Of a stretch of DNA of 64,000 bases, positions 8,446 through 16,093 are shown one piece after another. Numbering within the stretch: the first letter of the stretch is position 1; every line of letters begins with the position of its first letter. Made by a program: the position numbers and the translations under genes. Source of the stretch: Lachnospiraceae bacterium (lineage in GTDB: Bacteria; Bacillota; Clostridia; Lachnospirales; Lachnospiraceae); contig JAJQEO010000059.1 in assembly GCA_021201665.1 (NCBI GenBank), positions 1 through 64,000 of the forward strand. The letters are read 5' to 3'. The notes below the pieces were generated by a model that saw nothing but the letters and a program-made list of their open reading frames with translations, made no database searches and was not told where the DNA came from.

Positions 8446-8950
8446 TGCGGCGGGCGCAGAGTTTACGAAGGAAATTGAGGGAACGACCTCTTATTTCCTA
8501 AACTTTCTGTTTTCGTTTGTCGTCCCTATGCTGATTTTTATCGGGATTGGCCGGTATATGAGCAGGAAGATCATGGAGCGGACCGGCGGAAGGAACGCGA
8601 TGGAATTCGGGAAGCTCGGAAGCAGCAGCGCGAAAGTTTACGTGCAGTCTACCGAAGGAATTCATTTCAGCGATGTGGCCGGTGAAGATGAGGCGAAGGA
8701 AAGCCTTGCGGAAATTGTGGATTATCTGCATAACCCTGATAAATACACCGAAGTGGGGGCTTCCATGCCAAAAGGGCTTTTGCTCGTAGGTCCTCCGGGG
8801 ACCGGCAAGACGATGCTGGCGAAGGCAGTAGCGGGTGAGGCAAACGTGCCGTTCTTTTCCATTTCCGGTTCTGAGTTTGTGGAAATGTTTGTCGGAATGG
8901 GCGCGTCAAAGGTGCGTGACCTTTTTAAGCAGGCAAGGACAAAAAGACCT
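8446..8950 (+). pseudogene. FtsH AAA+ protease fragment, truncated at both ends
   Basis: The frame encodes the end of the FtsH N-terminal domain, the second membrane helix ([19 protein letters not shown]), the linker and the start of the AAA+ domain: [18 protein letters not shown], Walker [16 protein letters not shown], and the pore loop [13 protein letters not shown]. It diverges after QARTKRP (about 8948), before Walker B, the SRH and the HExxH zinc site, so no protease activity is possible. The first codons lie in the T run of the preceding terminator, so the 5' end is also missing. A clean loss at both ends argues for deletion/rearrangement rather than point decay. Confidence 0.85.
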
Positions 8951-9414
8951 CCGAGTTTTTCGGAAGCCTTTTACGATATTTCCCAGGCCAATTTTTGCAT
9001 CAGGAGCCCATTTTAGCAAAATCCACTGATTAACCGCAAAACGCCGTTTTTTCTTTCAAAAGGGTTCGATTTTGCCAAAATTACCCCCGAAAATGGCAAA
9101 TTTACTCGATTTTTTATTTTGCGCGTACAGACCATAAGCGCAATACCGGATGTCACATACTTTTCTGGCCCGTCTGCAATAGCAGAACCTTGGAACCGCT
9201 GCCAATGGCAGATCCACTCCGCGCATCCCGTGCGGACATTACAGCCTTAATGCTGCAGCTTCCAATATACAAGCCTGTCGCCGCCCCCTATGTCGAAGGA
9301 TCTATATCTGTCCTGCTCCAACTTATTCCGCGGTTTTCCATCCAGCCGGAAACGGTGACTCCGTATGGGGCAGGGGCGGTAACACGGCAGGCATACCGGG
9401 TAAAGCCATGGCAC

Positions 9415-9760
9415 AACCAGACGCCGTCACAGCCTTATCGAGGGGCTTCCATCAGATACTAACGCATATCGGGAAAGCGGAGGCGAACAAGGAACTGCCG
9501 CAGGCATGGGCGACCTATCCCCAGAACCAACCTCTTGCACCCCCTCCCGGCAGGAAACGATACGCCGTACGAACCAGGAATAACATTCAGCAGGCATGCC
9601 AGTAAGATCACGGCACAGCCAATCGCCGCACAGCCTTATCGAGGGTCCTGTCAGATACATGCACGCATACAGAAAAGCGGCGGCAGACAAGAAACTGTCG
9701 CAGACAGGAACGGATGCCTCCTTGGAGCCAACCCCTCAAAACAAAATGCAGAAAGAGTCA
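9415..9760 (+). repeat. Imperfect direct repeat, ~130-base unit, 201-base offset
   Basis: The block starting GGCACAACCAGACGCCGTCA with CACAGCCTTATCGAGG at 9428 recurs with CACAGCCTTATCGAGG at 9629. Downstream words CAGATAC, ACGCAT, AAAGCGG, GGC..ACAAG.AACTG.CGCAG and AGCCAACC also recur in order. Two copies are clear; copies may extend further left in more decayed form. Confidence 0.65.
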
Positions 9761-10092
9761 TAACAGCAGCCGCCTGCCATATACGTGGGAAAACCCGCCG
9801 CGCATGATAAAAACGAGCGAACAAGCTGACGGCTCTGCAGGTATGGCATACACATACTACGCTCGTTAGCTCCCGTCTGCTTCCGATCGGGAACACCCTC
9901 GCGCATAACAGGAAGGGAGCCTGTCGTCGTCCACCCACACAATATATCATGCTCATTTATATCCGTACGCGACGAAAACCTGAAAACCGGACATTCCAGA
10001 TATCGCAGCATAGAAACCCGCAGTATGATAACATAACTCTCTATATAGGAACCAGGACTGCCCATGCCGTACAGATCATACCTTTACTGGCA

Positions 10093-10188
10093 AGGACGGT
10101 CTTATCCGCAAATTTTTCTACCCCAGACATTTTTTGTTAATAAAGAAGCTTTTGAAAACATGCCGCCCTCCCCTTTCCAGACCGTCCT
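10093..10188 (+). repeat. Long inverted repeat AGGACGGTCT
   Basis: AGGACGGTCT (10093-10102) is perfectly complementary to AGACCGTCCT (10179-10188). The same word recurs as GGACAGTCTTG (about 10240) and GGACGGTCTTG (about 10272), the latter followed by an imperfect complement AAGACCATCC near 10311. Confidence 0.6.
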
Positions 10189-10375
10189 GCTTACCAAGAA
10201 AGACCTGCGATCCTGCTCCCAAAACCCTCTTTCTGATACGGACAGTCTTGTGGTCAAAAAAATATCCTGGTACGGACGGTCTTGTATCCAGAAAACAATC
10301 TTTACAAAGACCATCCCAAACAAATCCGTGCCAGACAAATCTCTTTTCATCAGAAAAGTTCCCAATAAAAAATTT

Positions 10376-10601
10376 CTATCTTATCTGATAGAATTTCTTT
10401 AAAAACTATCTGATTTGATAGTTTCTGTCTGAAATCTATCTAGTCTGATAGAATTTATTTTGAAACTATCATATCTGATAGAATTTTCTCTAAAACTATC
10501 AGAACTGATAGTTTTTCAAAACAAACTATCAGATGCGATAGAATTTTTTCTTAATCTATCTAATCTGATAGTTTTGGAAAATAATATATCAGTTCTGATA
10601 G
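10376..10601 (+). repeat. Eight CTATC-N6-GATAG palindromes at exact 30-bp pitch
   Basis: Sites begin at 10376, 10406, 10436, 10466, 10496, 10526, 10556 and 10586. Each is 16 bases; the consensus CTATCAGATCTGATAG is a perfect palindrome. The last site has ATATC in the left arm. The 14-base spacers are A/T-rich and differ from each other. Isolated copies lie at 10942-10957, 11861-11876 and 12063-12079 (7-base centre). The strict phasing, close to three helical turns, implies cooperative protein binding on one DNA face, as in iteron, centromere-like or operator arrays. Confidence 0.85.
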
Positions 10602-10681
10602 TTTTTCTGAATATCATGCTTCAACCATAAAAACATCCCATCTTCTCCAAATAAATTCCTGTCATAGAAATGATTATTGCG

Positions 10682-12220
10682 GCGGCACCCTCTTTCAAAA
10701 TATCTTTTCCAAGATGTGCCGCTGGCCGTCTTTTGCCATAAGAACTTTTTTGATGTCGTGCAAATTATCAATTTATTTCTGTTCCGAAAACACGGCTTTT
10801 CAAGCAACTTTGCAATTTCTTATTTTATACAAGACCGTCCCGCGGCGCGTCCCTTTAAAAAAACTTTTTCCCAAGAAGCGCGCCGCCATCCCTTGCTCCG
10901 GACGGTTTTTCTGTCTCCCAAAAATCGTATCAGGAAATTTTCTATCAGATATGATATTTTTTTAGAAATCCGTCCGGCAAAAATCGTCCCGGCTCGTTTT
11001 TGTAATAATCATCCAGGAAGAACGCGCCGGCAGACCTCTGCTCTGGATAATTTTCTATGACAGGAAGATTTGCCTCAAAGAATTTTTCATCAGACAGAAT
11101 TTATATGGATGGCGTGGTCCTGATTCGTCTTATAACCGTCGGGACGGGCCGCGTCTTCCGTTTTCTTCCAAATATTTCTCTTTCCAAAAAGAACTTCCCG
11201 GCGCGTTTTTAAAACAATCTTTCCAAAAAGACGCGCCGCTCTGCCGGAAATCTCTTTCTTGTCATCAGCAAGGTTTTAAGAACAACCGTTTTATCCTGAT
11301 AACGTTTCTGCAAAACAAATTGTTGCAGGGTATCCTGCCGTTCCCTTATCCTCTTCAAAAATTTTCTTTCAGACATTTTCTTTTCAGACAAAATTTTCCC
11401 GGCGCGTCTTTTAAACAATCCCTTTAACAGGACGCGCCGGATGGCAGAAATTTTTTTCGTGTCTCCAGCAAGGATTTTTCCCTAAAACTTCTTGTCTTTA
11501 CAAAAAAACGCCCTGCCTTTCCCTGATAATTCTTTCCAAAAGTATCCCGGCGCGTCTTTAAAAGAAAGGTCCGGCAGGAACGCGCCGGGACAGGAAATTC
11601 TTTTTCGAAAAAGAAATTCTTTCCCGCAGAATAAACTTTTGTCCTTTAAAAACATTCTTGGAATATATACATCCTAAAACATTTCCCTAATTTTCCCTGA
11701 TGACGCTTCGGATTACTACAAAAATTGGGGATCCGAACAGTAATGATGCGGCGCATCTTGGATAACAATTTCTTACCCGACGTGCGCCGGGACGACATTA
11801 TCCTTCCGAAAAAATATCTTTCACACAAAATCATCCTCAAAAAAAATCTTCATATAAAAACTATCTTATCTGATAGATTTTATTTTAGCAGACAAACAAT
11901 AACACACGGTTCAAGCAAAAAAAATTTCTGACAGATTCGTCCACATACAAAGATGTCTTACATCCAAAGAACAGTCTTTCACAAGAATATGATCCGGCGC
12001 TTTCCTGAAACAGAAATCCATAAAAGATGCCGCGCCGGACATCTTTCAATATTCATGAAAAGCTATCCAAATCTGATAGTTTTATTTTTACCAAAAATCA
12101 AGATTGAGAACACTACAGTCCAAGGCCTGGATAATAATTACCTGTAAGTAATGATTATTTTTTATTGACGATGATACGGCGCTCTCTTTAAAGAAACGGT
12201 TTTTAAAAAAGAACGCGCCG
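10682..12220 (+). repeat. Nine long GC dyads (CGGCGCGT ... ACGCGCCG)
   Basis: Inverted repeats of 40-45 bases at 10682-10722, 10842-10886, 10989-11030, 11199-11238, 11399-11440, 11547-11588, 11749-11789, 11994-12038 and 12177-12220. Arms are 6-10 bases (best CCGGCGCGTC/GACGCGCCGG at 11399/11431), loops ~23-33 bases and A/T-rich. Some have a second outer stem (GACCGTCC/GGACGGTT around 10842; AAAGATGTC/GACATCTTT around 11994). The two at 11199 and 11399 lie in a 200-base direct repeat that also shares a CAGCAAGG word downstream. Confidence 0.8.
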
Positions 12221-12293
12221 GACAGAATATGGCTGTAAAGTCTTCCTTTAAACAGAACTATTTAAGTCTTTAAATTGGTTCCTCATATGATTT

Positions 12294-12507
12294 GCAACTT
12301 TGCACCCTGGATTCCCATTTTTTGCAACATTTCACCTGTCTGGTGCCGCAAATCTTAACTGATTGACCGGTAATTTGATGTCAAGATACGGGAATTTTAA
12401 CTTTGCAGGTCAAAAGGGTTTAAAACTTTAACTTTTCACCCAGGAAATTTATCTTTTCGAAAAGACGGTCTTAAAGAAGGTCCGGTCACTCCAGAGGTGC
12501 AAAGTTA
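12294..12507 (+). repeat. Cluster of AACTTTGCACC words
   Basis: Direct variants at 12294-12307, 12324-12337, 12398-12409 and 12429-12441, and one inverted copy (GGTGCAAAGTTA) at 12496-12507. The inverted outer pair brackets ~200 bases immediately before a gene fragment. It could be an end of a lost mobile element or a small iteron-like binding cluster. Confidence 0.55.
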
Positions 12508-12514
12508 AAAATAA

Positions 12515-12787
12515 ATGTCACATGATCTGCGTGTTTTGACCGGCATCCCGATTCAGTATTTTCTGATTCCGGGGTATCTGATTGCGCTTGCTCTTTCCGG
12601 GATCGTGCCAAAGATGCCTGTATGTCAGACCAAAATGAAGCTGTTTTCAAGCTGCGGACATGCCTCTGACGACTTATCCGCATGCGCAGGGAAAAAGACA
12701 GATGCCCGCATGGGCAAAATGGATCAGGAGATGCTGGTAAAGCTGATTGCGCAGGAGGTGCAGAAACAGCTGCATAATCGCAGCTGA
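12515..12787 (+). pseudogene. Fused gene fragments: DUF1538-like membrane segment plus amphipathic tail
   Basis: 90 codons. The first part (DLRVLTGIPIQYFLIPGYLI, ALALSGIVPK) resembles a transmembrane stretch of DUF1538 membrane proteins, but the signature that should follow is replaced by unrelated sequence. The last ~20 residues, MDQEMLVKLIAQEVQKQL, form an amphipathic helix of the kind that targets enzymes into bacterial microcompartments. There is no ribosome site. I read it as the relic of a deletion that joined two genes; a genuine small fusion protein is less likely. Confidence 0.45.
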
Positions 12788-13110
12788 GTTTCGGCAGTCC
12801 GCTTAAGCTACTTTATAGAGTAAGCGATACCCATGTTTTGAAAAACGCAGGGCATACTCAGGATGATGATCTCCTATATATTTTTTAAAAGATGGTGCCG
12901 ATTTATCCCCGCCTCCCTTTGCCTCAAGCCTTGATAATTAAAGAAGATAAAATGCTAGAGATAAAGATCAGCGATGGGATTGAGTATTGTTGGAAAAGAT
13001 ATCCCAGACAATATAAATTCAGGTGAGCCGGAGTCGGCGGATGCAAGGAACCCTCAGGCAGAAAATTGTTTTACAATGCGAATGGCTAATTCGATTTTCA
13101 CAGTATGTGA

Positions 13111-13278
13111 AACCGGATTGGCTATCTGCGTAAGGAACTGCTTTGCAGCCATGCGTACCTGAAACCGGGGACTTATTTCGGTGTAGTGAGAGTAAAATCT
13201 GAAAGACACGGGGATAAGAGTGAATTGTTTGCCCAAGTGAGGAACATTGACCGGGTAAGAGTGATCGTGGAAGCATAG
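13111..13278 (+). pseudogene. C-terminal relic of an unrecognised protein
   Basis: An open stretch of 55 codons ends at TAG 13276-13278 and reads YLKPGTYFGVVRVKSER.. NIDRVRVIVEA, a beta-sandwich-like C-terminal strand pattern seen at the ends of secreted or multidomain enzymes. It has no start codon or upstream homologous sequence. A perfect 15-bp terminator follows 25 bases later, which supports a once-real gene end. Family not identified. Confidence 0.5.
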
Positions 13279-13303
13279 CTGGCAACAAGAGAATGACACT
13301 GGC

Positions 13304-13346
13304 AAAAGACCGGGAGCCGCAGATGAATTAGGCTCCCGGTCTTTTG
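13304..13346 (+). terminator. Strong rho-independent terminator
   Basis: AAAAGACCGGGAGCC (13304-13318) pairs perfectly with GGCTCCCGGTCTTTT (13331-13345), loop of 12 bases, T run inside the 3' arm; works in both directions. Confidence 0.88.
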
Positions 13347-13626
13347 TTTAACTGCGTGAGCTACCCGAGTTCGAATCAAGTATTATCCGAAAAAGAAATT
13401 ATTTGCTCTGATTTACAGACCTTATTCCCCGGCGGCAAGCAAAAATTCATAAATTCTGTCATAGCGGCACGAAACATAAGCATTCCTCCTCCCTGTTATG
13501 ATTCAACATACAGTATTTTGATGGAATAACAAGCATCCTGTAAACGAAAAAATGAAGGAAAATATCTGATTAAAACACATTTTTGGGAATGAATGACCCT
13601 TCCACTCGCCTCGTTTTAGTGTGCAT

Positions 13627-13665
13627 TATCCGTCCAATGAAAATAAAACAGAAATATGTTATCCT
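13627..13665 (+). promoter_or_regulatory. Island motif promoter 1
   Basis: TATCCGTCCAATGAAAA with -35-position TGAAAA (13638-13643), 16-base spacer and TATCCT (13660-13665). One of five promoters with the same motif and spacing in this island; it precedes the DUF6809-like/NYN operon. Confidence 0.7.
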
Positions 13666-13864
13666 TTGATTGTAGCCTGATCAAAGTCTATATAATGATG
13701 AGAGTATGGCTTTGGTGCTTTGGCGCATGTGCATGATAATTCTATTAGATTCCTTCAAAATCAAAGAGAAGGATTTATCCTGTGAATGAAGAGATATTCG
13801 GGTAGAAGGAATTACCATGCGAAAGAAGAGATACTCGATCGTAGAGGATAAGGAGGAGAATATT

Positions 13865-14149
13865 ATGGATCATGCTATCGAGAATCTATTTAATGGGGCG
13901 ATATACCCGGCCGAGAAGGTGCTTCCGCGAGACTCTGAATATATCGAGGCTATCAGACGACAATGTAAATTGGCCGATCAGCTTGAAAAACGTCTGAAGG
14001 CCGAAGACTATAAATTAGTCGAAGAAATGTGTGACTGTGAGGCAGCCGTACAGGATAAGCAGGCGTTCGAATTTTTCAGAAGAGGATTGAGCCTGGGTCT
14101 GTGTCTGATGTGGGAGGCGAAGGAATGTCTGGACACTTCCGCAGGCTAA
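13865..14149 (+). CDS. DUF6809-like small protein, copy 1
   Basis: 94 residues from ATG 13865, with AAGGAGG at 13850-13856; the earlier ATG at 13817 lacks a ribosome site. Pattern: 'NLFNGAIYPAEKVLPRDSEYIEA', a central coiled-coil-like helix (LEKRLKAEDYKLVEEMCDCE), then 'AFEFFRRGLSLGLCLMWEA'. This matches small Clostridia proteins I know as DUF6809, of unknown function. The window holds a second copy at 20880-21221 with the same core. Both are first genes after the shared island promoter motif, and each is followed by a larger unknown gene, so it may be an accessory/adaptor of those proteins (inference). Confidence 0.75.
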   Translation: MDHAIENLFNGAIYPAEKVLPRDSEYIEAIRRQCKLADQLEKRLKAEDYKLVEEMCDCEAAVQDKQAFEFFRRGLSLGLCLMWEAKECLDTSAG

Positions 14150-14206
14150 CAATGGACGGTGGGGATGACATATCCGCAGGTTAACAGCAGACGGCGGGGA
14201 TGAACG
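14137..14206 (+). repeat. 35-base tandem duplication ending at the next start codon
   Basis: TCCGCAGGYTAACA...GGGGATGA occurs at 14137-14171 and 14172-14206. The first copy spans the stop of the DUF6809-like gene, the second supplies the weak GGGGAT ribosome site of the gene at 14207. Confidence 0.75.
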
Positions 14207-15244
14207 ATGAAGGATGAAGAAAATATCCACTTTCTGGTTGATTACGAAAATGTAGGCGAATCGGGGCTGGATGGGCTGGAATACCTGGAAAGCGCAGATA
14301 CACTTGCCATTTTTTACAGCGCCTCCTGCGATAAGATTTCCAGGAAATCGATAGACCTTATCATGAGCTCTGGCTGCAACTTTGAAACGTACCGCCTGAA
14401 AAAGACAGGGAAAAACGCACTGGATTTTTATATCATTTCCAGGGCTGGAGAATTGCTTGGGTCAGGTTATCCTGGGAAATTGGTTGTTATCAGCAAAGAT
14501 AAGGGCTACTGCGCAATGCGGGACTACTGGATGGCGCGTGGGATTCCGTCCCAACGAATATTAATCAAACATACGATCTGTGAGGGAATTATCGCATCCA
14601 ATGAGTGTAGCGCGCGCAGGAACTTGGCTATGAAGGAGTCTGCCCAGGTAAGTATAAATACGGAGTTTGCAAAATATCAAGAGCGGGAACGTTTAAGAAA
14701 ACAGATGGAAATTGTATTTTCCGGCACAGAATATGAAAATGCAGTATATTTTTTCCGGGATGGATTTGTGAGAGGAATCAATCGGATAAAGAGCTATGCC
14801 GGGACAACGTTGGGCTACGGCTTTCAACACGCTTTCCGAATCTTCGAAAATGCGGGAATTCAGCCGCCGGTTTTACTGCTTGGAAGCGAAGCGGAAAATG
14901 ATGCGATAATTGCTGCAGATGGGGAACGGTGCCGGGAAAGGATGAATCAGATTTTTAGGGTGGCATTAGGGTGGCCCGAGCATGAAGATTCTGAGCTTGA
15001 CAGAGAGAAAACTGTGCCTGAAAAGGCAGAAGCATTCCCCCTGACCGAATCTCAGATTATGCGGGCGGATGCCAACAACCGCAAGGCCAAAGCAATTTTA
15101 GGCAGCATTGTACATTCCATATACCTTTCCGATGAGGACTGTATTGATGTAACGGAAATGCTACTGGCTGCATACGACTATGTTGTTCGTAATGATGCGA
15201 TTCTGGGTTTTGACAGACAAAAACATTCACAGATTTCGCAATGA
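14207..15244 (+). CDS. NYN/PIN-like nuclease domain fused to two unknown domains
   Basis: 345 residues. Residues ~5-135 form a NYN (PIN-like RNase) domain: FLVDYENV (Asp12), NALDFYI (Asp73) and VISKDKGY (Asp98) are the acidic metal-binding positions expected. Residues ~150-250 carry domain A (GYGFQHAFRIFENAGI, LGSEAEN), shared with the protein at 5505-6338. Residues ~275-335 carry domain B (ADANNRKAKAILGSIV, EMLLAAYDYVVRND), shared with the 69-residue protein at 6452-6661. No signal or membrane helix. It follows the DUF6809-like gene by 57 bases and is in its operon. RNA cleavage is inferred from the NYN fold only. Confidence 0.8.
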   Translation: MKDEENIHFLVDYENVGESGLDGLEYLESADTLAIFYSASCDKISRKSIDLIMSSGCNFETYRLKKTGKNALDFYIISRAGELLGSGYPGKLVVISKDKGYCAMRDYWMARGIPSQRILIKHTICEGIIASNECSARRNLAMKESAQVSINTEFAKYQERERLRKQMEIVFSGTEYENAVYFFRDGFVRGINRIKSYAGTTLGYGFQHAFRIFENAGIQPPVLLLGSEAENDAIIAADGERCRERMNQIFRVALGWPEHEDSELDREKTVPEKAEAFPLTESQIMRADANNRKAKAILGSIVHSIYLSDEDCIDVTEMLLAAYDYVVRNDAILGFDRQKHSQISQ

Positions 15245-15251
15245 TTTAAAC

Positions 15252-15290
15252 TATCCGTCTAATGACATAGCGGTTCTGCCACATTATAAT
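15252..15290 (+). promoter_or_regulatory. Island motif promoter 2
   Basis: TATCCGTCTAATGACAT with TGACAT (15263-15268), 16-base spacer, consensus TATAAT (15285-15290). It is followed by the leader hairpin at 15335-15383 and the gene at 15407. Confidence 0.8.
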
Positions 15291-15334
15291 GGTTCATACA
15301 TAGATCAATGTCGTTAGATAATTTGTAGAAGGAA

Positions 15335-15383
15335 ACCGCAAAGGGCGGACAGCAATCAGTAGCGCAGGTTTGCCCTTTGCGGT
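15335..15383 (+). promoter_or_regulatory. 5'-leader hairpin, 12-bp perfect stem
   Basis: ACCGCAAAGGGC (15335-15346) pairs with GCCCTTTGCGGT (15372-15383), 25-base loop, 23 bases before the start codon at 15407. It lies between promoter and gene, so an attenuator or RNA-binding control site is likely; it lacks the T run of a standard terminator. Confidence 0.6.
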
Positions 15384-15406
15384 ATGTAAAAAAGGAGCGG
15401 AAGTAT

Positions 15407-16093
15407 ATGAACCTGAAAGAAGCATTTCGATATCAAAACAAATTACAGAGCCTGATTGATGAGGCTGAAATGGTTCTACGCAATCCATCCGTGACGACCA
15501 CTGTGCAGGACACGTATCTGTATAGCAGGGTCGAGTGCGGAGCACTGGATGAGACGGTGATACGCGATGCTGAGTCGGAGTATTCCGGCCAGATCAATCA
15601 GATGGTCGATTTTGCTCTCTGTCTGCTCGCCCAAAAAGAAAACCTCGCAGGGCAGATCCATCTGGCGAAGATGGCGTTGCCGATAGACCTTGATGCGGAA
15701 ATCAGCCTTAATGCGAAAAGGCAGAGTGTTGCGCGGGCACTGGAACATATGGATGGTCTTAAAGGCACAGAGCAGGTGATCCGCGGCGGCGGAACCGGTT
15801 TTCGCTTTAATGTTGCTGGAGATCAGGTTGCGTATAAGTGTGACATCAAGCGGGTTATCCAGATCAATTTCGACCGTAATGCTGTGCGGAATCGCATCAG
15901 TACACTGCGAAGGAAAGCGGACTCGATCTCAACTCAGATAGATCAGTGCATGGTCAACTCGGAGGTGGCTTTCGAAGAACCGTTCGATGTAAATGACAGC
16001 TTTTCCAATATTTTTGCATCTTACTGTGCGAGTAATCAGTTTGTACCTATACTGCGTGCTGTTGCGAACACAGGAAGTAAGGCAGACTCCTGA
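15407..16093 (+). CDS. Conserved-looking protein of unknown function
   Basis: 228 residues from ATG 15407 (AAGGAGCGG ribosome site). Two helical halves: residues 1-110 are mostly helical (EAFRYQNKLQSLIDEAEMVL, QMVDFALCLLAQKENLAGQI) and 160-200 form another long helix (IQINFDRNAVRNRISTLRRK), which suggests coiled-coil packing. No signal peptide, no catalytic motif. It resembles phage/island-encoded helical proteins but I cannot name a family. It is expressed alone from island promoter 2 with a hairpin leader, so it appears to be a member of the same regulon as the DUF6809-like genes. Confidence 0.6.
   Translation: MNLKEAFRYQNKLQSLIDEAEMVLRNPSVTTTVQDTYLYSRVECGALDETVIRDAESEYSGQINQMVDFALCLLAQKENLAGQIHLAKMALPIDLDAEISLNAKRQSVARALEHMDGLKGTEQVIRGGGTGFRFNVAGDQVAYKCDIKRVIQINFDRNAVRNRISTLRRKADSISTQIDQCMVNSEVAFEEPFDVNDSFSNIFASYCASNQFVPILRAVANTGSKADS

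Larger units (their letters stand above)
8951..12514 (+). other. ~3.5-kb non-coding region rich in ordered repeats
   Basis: No reading frame here has a ribosome site, codon pattern or recognisable protein; all are short and overlap on both strands. Instead the DNA holds: AT-rich complementary words GATTTTGCCAAAATT/AAAATGGCAAATTT (9070-9110); a ~130-base direct repeat at a 201-base offset (9415-9760); a GGACGGTCT dyad (10093-10188); the 30-bp palindrome array (10376-10601); nine long CGGCGCG/CGCGCCG dyads (10682-12220); and a cluster of AACTTTGCACC words (12294-12507). It is flanked by gene fragments on both sides. Confidence 0.75.
12788..13864 (+). other. Mostly non-coding: coding relic, terminator, promoter and leader
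   Basis: Contains the coding relic at 13111-13278, its terminator, then the regulated promoter at 13627-13665 and a ~190-base leader of the gene at 13865. The leader has a ~30-base direct repeat (AAGAGATAYTCG words at about 13788 and 13826). Nothing else recognised. Confidence 0.5.

Noticed and set aside
10376-10601. CRISPR array
   Set aside because: Regular 30-bp pitch, but the repeats are 16-bp variable palindromes, the spacers are only 14 A/T-rich bases, and there are no cas genes nearby.
10682-12220. Integron attC cassette array
   Set aside because: The dyads are evenly spread and could mimic attC sites, but there are no GTTRRRY/RYYYAAC core sites, no cassette genes between them and no IntI-type integrase.
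10660-12250. Known large ncRNA such as OLE, ROOL or GOLLD
   Set aside because: Structured look, but I cannot match any diagnostic motif of those RNAs, and the repeats are many similar units rather than one ornate fold.
8951-12514. Several short reading frames as small genes
   Set aside because: They are 60-130 codons, overlap on both strands, lack ribosome sites and show no recognisable sequence; the DNA is dominated by repeats.
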